From positions 1 through 40,690 of the forward strand of contig JAFRXY010000105.1 in assembly GCA_017441385.1 (NCBI GenBank): DNA of 40,690 nucleotides, written 5' to 3'. Origin of the DNA: Clostridia bacterium (GTDB taxonomy: Bacteria > Bacillota > Clostridia > Oscillospirales > Acutalibacteraceae). How positions within the stretch are numbered: the first letter of the stretch is position 1; each line of letters opens with the position of its first letter. Of the stretch, positions 1-6,590 are shown one piece after another. The position numbers and the translations under genes were made by a program. A model generated the notes under the pieces. That model was given only the letters and a program-made list of their open reading frames with translations, had not been told where the DNA came from and made no database searches.

Positions 1-7
1 ATTGCCA

Positions 8-274
8 ATGGGTAACATCGTATTTTCAGAACAGGCATGGCAGGAATATTTATCATGGCAGACAGAGGATAAAAAGACGCTGAGAAAAATCAATCAGCTT
101 TTGCAGGACATCAGCCGGAACGGATATACAGGCATGGGTAAACCGGAGGCTTTAAAGCACGAATTATCAGGCTATTGGAGCAGACGGATTGACGAAAAGA
201 ACAGGTTAGTATATCGCATTATCGGGGATAACATTGAAATTATCCAGTGTAAAAATCATTACAGCGACAAATAA
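8..274 (+). CDS. yoeB: YoeB/Txe-family mRNA interferase toxin
   Basis: An 88-residue protein of the YoeB/Txe (RelE-superfamily) toxin family, which cleaves mRNA at the ribosome and is neutralised by a YefM-type antitoxin (family knowledge). Visible family features are the FSEQAWQEYLSWQ opening, KPEAL followed by the GYWSRRID segment, RLVYRI, and the C-terminal NHY containing the catalytic His expected near residue 83. Length matches the family (about 84-90). The ATG at 8 is chosen over the TTG at 2 because it gives the standard N terminus. The antitoxin gene normally lies immediately upstream and should be just outside the left edge. It sits on the mobile element, where such modules stabilise the element (inference). 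Confidence 0.9.
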   Translation: MGNIVFSEQAWQEYLSWQTEDKKTLRKINQLLQDISRNGYTGMGKPEALKHELSGYWSRRIDEKNRLVYRIIGDNIEIIQCKNHYSDK

Positions 275-280
275 AATGCA

Positions 281-325
281 AGCTCCGCACTCTTTTCTTT
301 TTGGATTAAGTACGGAGCTATTGTT
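281..325 (+). terminator. Hairpin after yoeB, probable weak terminator
   Basis: AGCTCCG at 281-287 pairs with CGGAGCT at 313-319, followed by ATTGTTTATT. The T-run is poor, so termination is likely but inefficient. Confidence 0.4.
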
Positions 326-355
326 TATTATGCGACAGTCACAGAGCGGCGATAA

Positions 356-766
356 TTATTCAATCGGGGAAAAGGCATTCAGGAATGGGAGCGGAACAAG
401 GTAAACTGATTGCACGTTAGTCATCATTTCACCGGCGACGATTTTGTACTCAGTTTCAATGCTTTCATCAAAGGCGTTACTGCATACGATTGTAAATTCA
501 AGTACGATGTGGGCGAGACTGAGATCATCAGGAATAAGGATATGTTTTACGCCGCTGAGACAGAGAGTGTTTTTGCCGTCTTTGGTTTTGAAAAAGATTT
601 GATTCGGCATAGTCCACACGCTCACTTCAGAATAAGCGCACGTCATAATAAAAATTTCGTCTTTGCGCGTATCAAAGCCGCTTTGCATTGTGGTGTCGTA
701 CTCAAAGCAACGGGGGTTAAGTGCTTTAATGAGCCTGTCAAATTCGTAAATCGTGATTTTCTTCAT
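356..766 (-). CDS. Hypothetical protein, last gene of leftward SprT operon
   Basis: A 136-residue protein I do not recognise. It starts with MKKITIYEFDRLIKAL and has no signal peptide or membrane segment. A good ribosome site (TAGGAG, about 10 nt upstream) supports the ATG at 766. It lies 98 bases downstream of the SprT-like gene on the same strand and probably belongs to the same operon. A longer overlapping frame on the opposite strand (410-1135) lacks a ribosome site and family resemblance and is treated as a shadow. Confidence 0.6.
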   Translation of the reverse strand: MKKITIYEFDRLIKALNPRCFEYDTTMQSGFDTRKDEIFIMTCAYSEVSVWTMPNQIFFKTKDGKNTLCLSGVKHILIPDDLSLAHIVLEFTIVCSNAFDESIETEYKIVAGEMMTNVQSVYLVPLPFLNAFSPIE

Positions 767-857
767 TTTGTTTCGTCTCCTAACATAGTTGATTTATTTT
801 CACGTTGCGCCTACAATTTTCATGCAAGCGCAACGCTATTTTTGTTAATCGGGAATG

Positions 858-875
858 TTGAATGTCAACATTCAA
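858..875. repeat. 18-bp palindrome copy 1
   Basis: TTGAATGTCAACATTCAA. It overlaps the stop codon of the SprT-like gene. One of six copies on this element sharing TTGAA-N8-TTCAA. Confidence 0.6.
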
Positions 876-1518
876 TCATAGTCTCCATGCAGTCACCGCA
901 TACCACATTGACTTGCTTTGTGGCTCTCACACTGTTACCGCAACAAGGGCAAACGTATTTTCTGCTATGGCTTGCAACAGGCTTGACAGTGGGATTTACG
1001 CCGCCGCTTGACGTGTGCGTTCCCGTGCCGACAGCGGCGAAAGTGGGGACGATGCGGCACATTTCAATATCTCTCAGTTCGTCGTGCTCCAGTACCCAAA
1101 GGATCAAGTCATCATTCGGTTCAGTCTTGCAGTAACCGTATTTGTCTACACGCTCACAGTTCAGTCCGTGTGTCTCACATGCGGTTGCAAATGACTTGTT
1201 GTGGTATGTGCCGCCTCTTGACGTGTCCTGAATGTGAAGAATACAATCATTATACATGTGGCACATTTCGTGCATGAGAGAGGCAATGATATTTTCAAGA
1301 GGACGGTTGAGCGTGCCGCTTGCAATGTTGATTTCACGTCTGTATTCGTCCTTTGTTGCCCATGCGTTAAAGGGCGTATAGTGGGCGTAAGCCTTTGCCG
1401 TTGGTGTTACCGTAATAACGGGAGTAGGAAGTTCGTCATTGAAAAAGTCAGCGTTAAGAAGTCGGAAGGTTTTTTCAAGCTGATTTGTCAGCCTTGACAT
1501 GTTTGTTACCTGTTTCAT
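865..1518 (-). CDS. SprT-like zinc metalloprotease domain protein
   Basis: A 217-residue protein with a SprT-like domain. The HEMCH motif (HExxH) at residues 83-87 is the zinc-binding catalytic site, preceded by the REINIASGTL strand and LENIIASLMHEM helix typical of the family. The C-terminal part (about 188-213) has a CPCC...CGDC zinc ribbon, also typical of SprT/Spartan-like proteins. SprT-like proteases act on DNA-associated proteins in some systems; the substrate here is unknown. The start at 1518 is supported by AAGGAG 11 nt upstream. It sits between a small coiled-coil protein and a hypothetical protein in a leftward operon driven from the 2051-2080 promoter, inside the mobile element. 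Confidence 0.8.
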   Translation of the reverse strand: MKQVTNMSRLTNQLEKTFRLLNADFFNDELPTPVITVTPTAKAYAHYTPFNAWATKDEYRREINIASGTLNRPLENIIASLMHEMCHMYNDCILHIQDTSRGGTYHNKSFATACETHGLNCERVDKYGYCKTEPNDDLILWVLEHDELRDIEMCRIVPTFAAVGTGTHTSSGGVNPTVKPVASHSRKYVCPCCGNSVRATKQVNVVCGDCMETMIEC

Positions 1519-1607
1519 AAAATTTTAGCTCCTTTGATATTGATTTTCGGGAGCGGATAGTTTATAATATTTGTACCCGCTCCCTTTTGGTTTTGGATTT
1601 GTGGGTT

Positions 1608-1649
1608 AGCCCTTTGCGCTTGTTTGGCTTTTAGCGCAAGGGCTTTTTC
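1608..1649 (+). terminator. Strong stem-loop with T-run reading rightward
   Basis: AGCCCTTTGCGC at 1608-1619 pairs, with one bulge, with GCGCAAGGGCT at 1634-1644, followed by TTTTT. The T-run is on the plus strand although the flanking operon runs leftward, so it may insulate that operon from rightward transcripts. A second stem (GGGAGCGG about 1551-1558 with CCGCTCCC about 1577-1584) lies next to it. Confidence 0.5.
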
Positions 1650-1660
1650 CTTTGTGCCGC

Positions 1661-1936
1661 TTATGCGATACTGAACCGCTTGCTTGTTACCTGTTTCAGG
1701 TATGCCGTGTAGATTTCAGGCATTTTCTTCTTGAATGTTGTGCTGTCGAAACGCTGAGAGAGTACGGTTGTGTAGCGGATAATGTTTGTGCCGACCTCCA
1801 GTTCTTCAACGTCAAGCGTTATCAGTTCGGCTTTGAGTTCGTCCTTGATGGATTCAATCATTTCTTTGAGTTCGGCTTGCATGGTTTCAAGCTCTCTCAG
1901 TTCGTCAATCTTTTCTGTCATTTCGTTAGTTGTCAT
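1661..1936 (-). CDS. Small coiled-coil mobile-element protein
   Basis: A 91-residue protein. Residues 1-40 form a charged predicted coiled coil (KIDELRELETMQAELKEM). The C-terminal half carries YTTVLSQRFDSTTFKKKMPEIY and ends TSKRFSIA. Small proteins of this layout (N-terminal coiled coil, then a basic strand with SxRFD and a terminal RF-I-A) occur in phages and integrative elements of Firmicutes, with no function that I know. Ribosome site GGAG lies 10 nt upstream of the ATG at 1936. It is the first gene of the leftward operon containing the SprT-like protease. Confidence 0.7.
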   Translation of the reverse strand: MTTNEMTEKIDELRELETMQAELKEMIESIKDELKAELITLDVEELEVGTNIIRYTTVLSQRFDSTTFKKKMPEIYTAYLKQVTSKRFSIA

Positions 1937-2050
1937 AGTGGTTTATCTCCATTCATTCAAATTTTGCAATCGGGAGTGTCCCGCGCTTGTTGCCGCCTGT
2001 CCCTTTGGGACGTATCCGTTTCCAACGGTTTAACTCCCCCTCGCTGACTC

Positions 2051-2080
2051 TATCTTAGCACTATTTACGCAAATAGTCAA
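2051..2080 (-). promoter_or_regulatory. Leftward promoter of the SprT operon
   Basis: On the minus strand TTGACT (2080-2075), a 17-base spacer and TAAGAT (2057-2052). Operator palindrome O1 (2061-2076) fills the spacer, so bound repressor should block it. Confidence 0.65.
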
Positions 2081-2142
2081 GACGTAATTATGACCAAAGA
2101 TTGAAAGATATATTTGTGCAAATAGTCTATTTACGCAAATAG
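2061..2142. promoter_or_regulatory. Three operator palindromes in a divergent promoter region
   Basis: CTATTTACGCAAATAG occurs at 2061-2076 (O1) and identically at 2127-2142 (O3), with a near copy at 2110-2125 (O2, atatttgtgcaaatag). Arms CTATTT/AAATAG surround a 4-base centre. O1 lies within the leftward promoter; O3 overlaps the -35 of the rightward promoter. O2 and O3 are 17 bp apart. The likely ligand is the ribbon-helix-helix protein encoded at 2189 (inference). Confidence 0.7.
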
Positions 2143-2158
2143 AAATATGTGCTATAAT
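2130..2158 (+). promoter_or_regulatory. Rightward promoter of the CopG/Arc-like gene
   Basis: TTTACG at about 2130-2135, a 17-base spacer and a perfect TATAAT at 2153-2158. The -35 lies within operator O3. Confidence 0.65.
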
Positions 2159-2188
2159 AAACCGAATACTTTTATCAGGGGGATAATT

Positions 2189-2542
2189 ATGACGGTTAGA
2201 AAAAGTCAACAAAAGTGTGTAAATAAGTATATCGAAGGACATTATGACAGAATTAATTTAACAGTCCCAAAAGGGAAAAAAGAAATTATCAAAGCAAGTG
2301 CAGACAATAGCGGTGAAAGTGTCAACTCTTTTATAAATAGGGCTGTCGATATGCTGATAGCAAGCGGGGGTAGTAATGGTTTTATTCAGACAAAGGACGA
2401 TCAGGAATTAATAAGTTGCTTCATCTCCCACACAGAGCTTGAAAAAATAACCGCCTCTCTATCAGACGGAGAGACGGTCGGAGATTATGTCAGGGCAGCT
2501 ATTATAGATAAATTAAAGGCTGATACAGCGGCGCAACAGTGA
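2189..2542 (+). CDS. CopG/Arc-like ribbon-helix-helix regulator
   Basis: A 117-residue protein starting MTVRKSQQKCVNKYIEGHYDR. Residues 20-55 (RINLTVPKGKKEIIKASAD...SVNSFINRAVDM) match a beta strand followed by two helices as in Arc/CopG-type DNA-binding proteins. The C-terminal part (TELEKITASLSDGETVGDYVRAAIIDKL) looks like a second helical unit. The ATG at 2189 is preceded by GGGGGAT. Proteins like this commonly act as autorepressors or antitoxins; the three palindromes just upstream suggest it represses itself and the divergent SprT operon (inference). It is followed by the first hairpin-rich non-coding region. Confidence 0.7.
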   Translation: MTVRKSQQKCVNKYIEGHYDRINLTVPKGKKEIIKASADNSGESVNSFINRAVDMLIASGGSNGFIQTKDDQELISCFISHTELEKITASLSDGETVGDYVRAAIIDKLKADTAAQQ

Positions 2543-2786
2543 TTAAATGGAGCGATAGCAACGGGGCGTTTCCTGTTTTGGAATCGCTGACTTTCGCTCT
2601 TTTTTTGAGTAAAAGCACTCAGCTCACTATTGAGCTTAATAACCACTCCATTATTGGAACGGTCTAAGTTTAACTTAGTCCTGTTTTGGGATTAAGAATT
2701 AACATGTACTGAAAAGCAAGGACATCTCCGAATAGCATTTTGCTATCGAGGTTAATATAATACCGTCACGTTTTACGACGGAAATA

Positions 2787-2804
2787 TTGAATGTTATCGT
2801 TCAA
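2787..2804. repeat. 18-bp palindrome copy 2
   Basis: TTGAATGTTATCGTTCAA, within hairpin array A. Confidence 0.6.
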
Positions 2805-3209
2805 AAGCTAAATCCTGACGTCAGTATTATTGACGGCAGTTATCTTCATCATCAAAGCTGTCAGAATGAATTGTTACACCAGCCCTGAACTACATTCAAC
2901 TTTTGCGCCCCGCCACGCTGTCCAGAATGACTCTCGGTTAAATCTATGGTCATTAAATAGGGAGAGGGGGTACTCATTATCTGAGTAATATCTCAGGTAC
3001 CAAAACGGTACATCAGATTGAGCATGTTCCCAAAATGGGAATCTGCTATCAAAGGTCGTATTTTGCGACGTTAGGTTGTTATGGGGTAGCGAATCGCTAC
3101 TCCATGATTAACGGCGATAGCAATGGAGATTTGACAGCGTTGCAATTATGAGTGATTCACTGAATCCGATTCTGGATTGTGTGGGATATTCACTATGAAC
3201 AGTGTACGT

Positions 3210-3227
3210 TTGAATGTTGACATTCAA
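3210..3227. repeat. 18-bp palindrome copy 3
   Basis: TTGAATGTTGACATTCAA, the right end of hairpin array A. Flanking T and A extend the pairing by one on each side. Confidence 0.6.
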
Positions 3228-3322
3228 AATAATACAGCAAACGTATTTTGAAAAAATATGCCGTAATAGAATTAGATATTAAATGTTTTTTGTAGCATAA
3301 TGCCGATTTGATTTGCATAGTA

Positions 3323-3351
3323 TTGACAAATCTCATAAAGAGTGCTATCAT
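3323..3351 (+). promoter_or_regulatory. Strong promoter upstream of the replication-type gene
   Basis: A perfect TTGACA at 3323-3328, a 17-base spacer and TATCAT at 3346-3351. No good coding frame follows at once, so it probably drives a leader or small RNA starting near 3358. Confidence 0.65.
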
Positions 3352-3357
3352 GTAAGG

Positions 3358-3585
3358 GACAATTAAACAGGCAGTAAGATTCTGTATGCTCATAGTCTCG
3401 CCGTTGGCAGACGCTTTCATTAATTCGCTTCATCAAACTTCATTCATCATACAGGCTCACTTCAACACTGCATATCGTTATCGCTCACTTTTCTTTTTTG
3501 AAAAGCAAAAAGATTGGGTGCTTTTTAAGTGCACGTTTTTTGGGGGGGTTAATGGTATGCCTTGTTAGGTGTGCCTGTTTTTTTG
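3358..3585 (+). ncRNA. Candidate small RNA or attenuated leader
   Basis: About 228 nt from a strong promoter to a stem-loop with T-run. A 60-residue frame at 3386-3568 has no ribosome site and no recognisable features. The interior contains repeated TTCAT units (about 3418-3450), a GCAAAAAG / CTTTTT-type stem near 3489-3520 and a G7 run near 3542. Because it lies directly upstream of the winged-helix replication-type gene, it could be a copy-control RNA or a leader attenuator (inference). Confidence 0.4.
3554..3585 (+). terminator. Stem-loop with T7 run
   Basis: GGTATGCC (3554-3561) pairs with GGTGTGCC (3568-3575) through G-U pairs, loop TTGTTA, followed by TGTTTTTTTG. Confidence 0.6.
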
Positions 3586-3751
3586 TTCCTATCGAGAATT
3601 GGCTCTATAAGGCTCTCAGAGCGACTTATTTTAAATAGGCATAATTACTCGAAAAAGAGGTGAAAACGCAGCAGAGAGGCTTAGAGACGATTTTAGAGGC
3701 ATTGCATGGTGCAGACTAATGATTTACAGAAAGGAAGATTAATGTAGAAAA

Positions 3752-4369
3752 ATGAAACAAAATCCAAATCAAAGGAGCGTGATTATTCACTCTTCTGGAC
3801 GGGGAGTGATTACAAAAGATGAACTACTCTTAGCAACAAAGATATTAGGTAATGAAAGAAATTTAACGCCATTTATTTTGTTTGCTCACTTTGTCACCAA
3901 CGCAGACGGAGATTCTTTTGATTTCAGTCCGAAACAATTTGAGGCTAAAACAGGAATCAGCGCGGATAGGTGGAGAAACGCATTTTCTGAATTAATAAAA
4001 AAGGGGTATCTTGTTATTAATGAAAGCGGCGAAAACAGATTTGATTTTTATAGTCTACCGTCAATAGTTGATTTGGTGGATATACCTGCCGAGGTGGATA
4101 TACCTGCCGAGGTGGATATACCTGCCGAGGTGGATATACCTGCCGAGGGGGATATACCTGCCGACACGGATATTTTAAGCGAAGATCGTGCGAAGGAAAA
4201 AAAGAGGATGTTAAGAGGTATAATTGATGATTTGGCTGATACTATATCAGGCGGTGGGTTATATCAATCTTATGAACGTAAACAAGGCACATACCAAATT
4301 AGATCAAGCAGTCTAAAGCGTATTGGGGAAAATTCAGATGAAAATGATTTTGAGTTAGATTTTAGTTAG
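3752..4369 (+). CDS. Winged-helix replication-initiator-like protein with VDIPAE repeats
   Basis: A 205-residue protein. Residues 1-100 resemble the winged-helix N-terminal part of replication initiators or DnaD-like proteins of Firmicutes mobile elements (LTPFILFAHFVTNADGDSFDF, then a helix pair SADRWRNAFSELIKKGYLVI). Residues about 109-138 consist of a six-residue unit VDIPAE repeated four times plus a variant, encoded by 18-bp tandem repeats. The C-terminal 65 residues are charged and unrecognised. An AAGGAAG lies about 14 nt before the ATG, which is far for a ribosome site. The helicase-like gene follows 34 bases downstream, consistent with a replication module (inference). Confidence 0.65.
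   Translation: MKQNPNQRSVIIHSSGRGVITKDELLLATKILGNERNLTPFILFAHFVTNADGDSFDFSPKQFEAKTGISADRWRNAFSELIKKGYLVINESGENRFDFYSLPSIVDLVDIPAEVDIPAEVDIPAEVDIPAEGDIPADTDILSEDRAKEKKRMLRGIIDDLADTISGGGLYQSYERKQGTYQIRSSSLKRIGENSDENDFELDFS
4076..4165 (+). repeat. Five 18-bp tandem repeats within a gene
   Basis: The unit GTGGATATACCTGCCGAG repeats exactly four times (4076-4147), followed by GGGGATATACCTGCCGAC (4148-4165). The copies are identical at DNA level, implying recent slippage expansion. They encode VDIPAE. Confidence 0.95.
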
Positions 4370-4403
4370 TATGAACAAATAATAAATATGATAGGAGTAA
4401 ATT

Positions 4404-5732
4404 ATTATAGGAAATATCAAAGTTATTGATGAGCCGTGCGGCAGAGGAAAAACGTCTTTTGCTATTCAGTTAATGAACAGCGCACAGAATGAGAGTTTTA
4501 TCTATTGTACGCCCTTTCTGGACGAGGTGGAGAGAATAAAACGCGCTACGAATATAGGCATGAGAGAGCCGTCATACAAAGGCGGGCGAAAGTTGGATGA
4601 TTTTAACGACCTGCTCATGGATGGAGAGAACATTGTTGTTACTCACAGCACTTTTGCAAACGCCAACGCTGACACTTTAGAATTTTTGAGACAGGGTAAT
4701 TATACGCTGATTCTTGATGAGGTTTTGGATATACTCAATAATTATAATGATGTAGTCGGAGACAGTTTGAATAAAGCGGATATTAAATTGCTGATAAATG
4801 AGGGCTTTATCGAGGTTGACGATTACGGCAAAGTGGCATGGATAAAGGAATCATATCCTACAAGTAAATATTCCAATGTGGAAAGACTTGCAAGAAACGG
4901 TAATCTGTTTTACTTAGATGATACCATGTTGGTATGGCAGTTTCCGGCTGAGATATTCAGTACATTTAAGGAAGTGTACATTTTAACGTATCTTTTTAGA
5001 GGCAGTTACCTAAAGCCATATTTGGAGTATCACGAAATTGGTTACGAGATGAAAGGCATTGACAATAGCGGCGAAAAATATGTGCTTACGGAATACAAGA
5101 GCGACAAAGAGGATAGGGCAAAGCTAAAAGAATTAATCACCATTTACACAGACCCAAAACTTGAAGGCGAATATAAATCCTTTAAGCTGTCAAGTACATG
5201 GTTCAAAAAAAGAAGAGAAAAGAAACGAAAGCAGTCAAACGAGGATATTCAAAAGCTAAAAAACAGTATCTACAATTATTTTCGGAATAAAGCAAAAGCA
5301 AAGGCGTGTCAGATAATGTGGACGTGTCCAAAAGATTCAAGAAAGCAGTTAGAGGGCAAGGGGTACAAAGAGATCAGACGAATAACGGCAATAGAATTGA
5401 ATGGTTTGTCCGAAAAAGAAATAAGGCGGTTGAAAAACAAAAATAGCTGCTATGTAACACTAAATGCAAGAGCTACTAATGATTTTGGCGAAAGAAGTGT
5501 ACTCGCATACATAAATAATTTTTTTGCTCAACCATATATGAAAAGATACTTTGAAAATAAGAACGCCAAAGACGGAACGAATATTTCTGTCGATGAGGAT
5601 TATTTAGCGTTAAGTTGTATGATTCAATGGATTTGGAGAAGCCGTATAAGAAACGGCAAGTCGATAATAATATACATACCGTCTGATAGAATGAGGAACT
5701 TTTTTCTCAAATGGCTTGACGGAATAATGTGA
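4404..5732 (+). CDS. P-loop helicase-like protein with non-ATG start
   Basis: About 442 residues. The first ATG (4473) would delete a clear Walker A motif: translating upstream gives DEPCGRGKTSFAIQL (codons 4428-4472) in the same frame back to a stop at 4398-4400. The only available starts are ATT/ATA codons at 4401-4409; ATT at 4404 sits 6 nt after AGGAG (4393-4397) and is preferred. Further helicase-like features are VVTHSTF and LILDEVLDIL (Walker B). The basic middle (KKRREKKRKQ) and the C-terminal part are less conserved. Mobile elements of Firmicutes often carry such proteins in replication modules. An indel at 4400-4412 joining a frame from ATG 4388 is the alternative. Confidence 0.7.
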   Translation: MIGNIKVIDEPCGRGKTSFAIQLMNSAQNESFIYCTPFLDEVERIKRATNIGMREPSYKGGRKLDDFNDLLMDGENIVVTHSTFANANADTLEFLRQGNYTLILDEVLDILNNYNDVVGDSLNKADIKLLINEGFIEVDDYGKVAWIKESYPTSKYSNVERLARNGNLFYLDDTMLVWQFPAEIFSTFKEVYILTYLFRGSYLKPYLEYHEIGYEMKGIDNSGEKYVLTEYKSDKEDRAKLKELITIYTDPKLEGEYKSFKLSSTWFKKRREKKRKQSNEDIQKLKNSIYNYFRNKAKAKACQIMWTCPKDSRKQLEGKGYKEIRRITAIELNGLSEKEIRRLKNKNSCYVTLNARATNDFGERSVLAYINNFFAQPYMKRYFENKNAKDGTNISVDEDYLALSCMIQWIWRSRIRNGKSIIIYIPSDRMRNFFLKWLDGIM

Positions 5733-5744
5733 TAATTATTATCA
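5730..5744. repeat. Perfect palindrome at helicase stop codon
   Basis: TGATAATTATTATCA, beginning with the TGA stop of the helicase-like gene. It resembles the start of hairpin array B rather than a terminator. Confidence 0.5.
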
Positions 5745-5813
5745 ATTCAAGAAAACTCAAAACGCAACGCTCGATAGGTTAGGACGACCCCCTTGCTAAA
5801 ATTCAAAAAAAAC

Positions 5814-6573
5814 GCCCGATTTACGGGCTTTACGGGGTGCGACCCTTAAAGGCAGGAAATGATATAATATAAAATAATCCATAAGAAAAACAGAGGCGAT
5901 CAAGAGAGGGGTGAACGAATCGTTCAGCGTTTTATCAGCGGCATTCTGCATTGACTTTTTGGATTAAAAAGATTCTCAGTCATAAATGATGAAGCGAAGC
6001 TGAGATTTTGAAATGTTAATTTCAATTTATTAGTGAGACATTTTTGAGCGACCAATAATATACGGCGGACATTTTTGTCTATCGTTAAAAGGGGGCGGTG
6101 AATCGCCGCTTCCATTGTAAAAGATGAGGAACTGAAATAGACCGTCATGTAAAGAGTGTCTCCAAAACAGAGACCCCTTTGCTCCCCATTTTTGATGAGC
6201 GAAGCTAACAGACAATTTTGTCGTATAGTCAGAGCGGTAAATCATTGAGTCCAATTTCGGACTGAGTAAGCCTACATTAGGTGTGCCGTAAATTACGACG
6301 TACCGTATCGATCAGGGGGGAAAACTCAGTAACGAAATGTTATTGAGAAAGATGAAGCCCTATTTTAGGGCGTCATGAAAACGCTCTTTTTTGAGCGGGT
6401 TACATTAGCTCAGGGTTGATTTGCCCCCGACTATTTAGAATGGGTACGGTCTAAAACAGACCACACTTGTATTCCATTATTGGAAAGCAAGGACATTCCA
6501 AAGCGAAACAGCCTGTATTGATGACACTCGGTTGAATCTATGGTCATTCTCTCGTCTTCGGAGGATAGGGAGA
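5814..6573. repeat. Hairpin array B (non-coding)
   Basis: No convincing gene occurs in 5733-6906. Hairpins of exactly 15 bp are at 5814-5828, 5912-5926, 6095-6109, 6357-6371 and 6448-6462. Others are at 5955-5971, 6068-6079, 6158-6174, 6211-6222, 6248-6263, 6271-6281, 6287-6297, 6382-6397 and 6472-6485. The centres repeat those of array A: AAT at 5912 and 6095, AAAAC at 6158 and 6448, ATTTT at 6068, 6211 and 6357. Blocks at 6446-6454, 6473-6496, 6528-6548 and 6565-6573 match array A. Two overlapping minus-strand frames (5924-6254) are by-products of the hairpins. Confidence 0.7.
6008..6025. repeat. 18-bp palindrome copy 4
   Basis: TTGAAATGTTAATTTCAA, within hairpin array B. It matches copy 5 at 16 of 18 positions. 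Confidence 0.6.
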
Positions 6574-6590
6574 CAGCACAGAAAAGAGGG

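Larger units (their letters stand above)
2571..3227. repeat. Hairpin array A (non-coding)
   Basis: No convincing gene occurs in 2543-3322. The stretch is packed with short inverted repeats, many exactly 15 bp: 2664-2678, 2732-2746, 2972-2986, 2997-3011, 3027-3041, 3055-3069 and 3086-3100. Others are at 2621-2636, 2647-2658, 2763-2781, 2787-2804, 2819-2835, 2981-2996, 3163-3178 and 3210-3227. Stems differ from hairpin to hairpin while centres repeat: AAT, AAAAC/AAAAT, ATTTT/TTT and TTAT. Blocks between the hairpins (2647-2667, 2713-2725, 2934-2965) recur in array B. It may be a structured RNA, a replication or transfer region, or an array of protein sites; function unknown. Confidence 0.7.

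Noticed and set aside
410-1135. Plus-strand frame of 241 codons over the SprT operon
   Set aside because: It overlaps two minus-strand genes with good ribosome sites, one with clear family motifs; the frame itself has neither.
2571-3227. CRISPR array or iterons for array A
   Set aside because: Units are palindromes of differing sequence, not direct repeats with spacers.
3386-3568. 60-codon frame inside the candidate small RNA
   Set aside because: No ribosome site, composition driven by TTCAT repeats and homopolymer runs.
4076-4165. CRISPR-like repeat array
   Set aside because: Repeats are head-to-tail without spacers and are in frame within a gene.
5924-6254. Two overlapping minus-strand frames of 74 codons
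   Set aside because: They lie over the hairpin array, lack ribosome sites and have no recognisable features.
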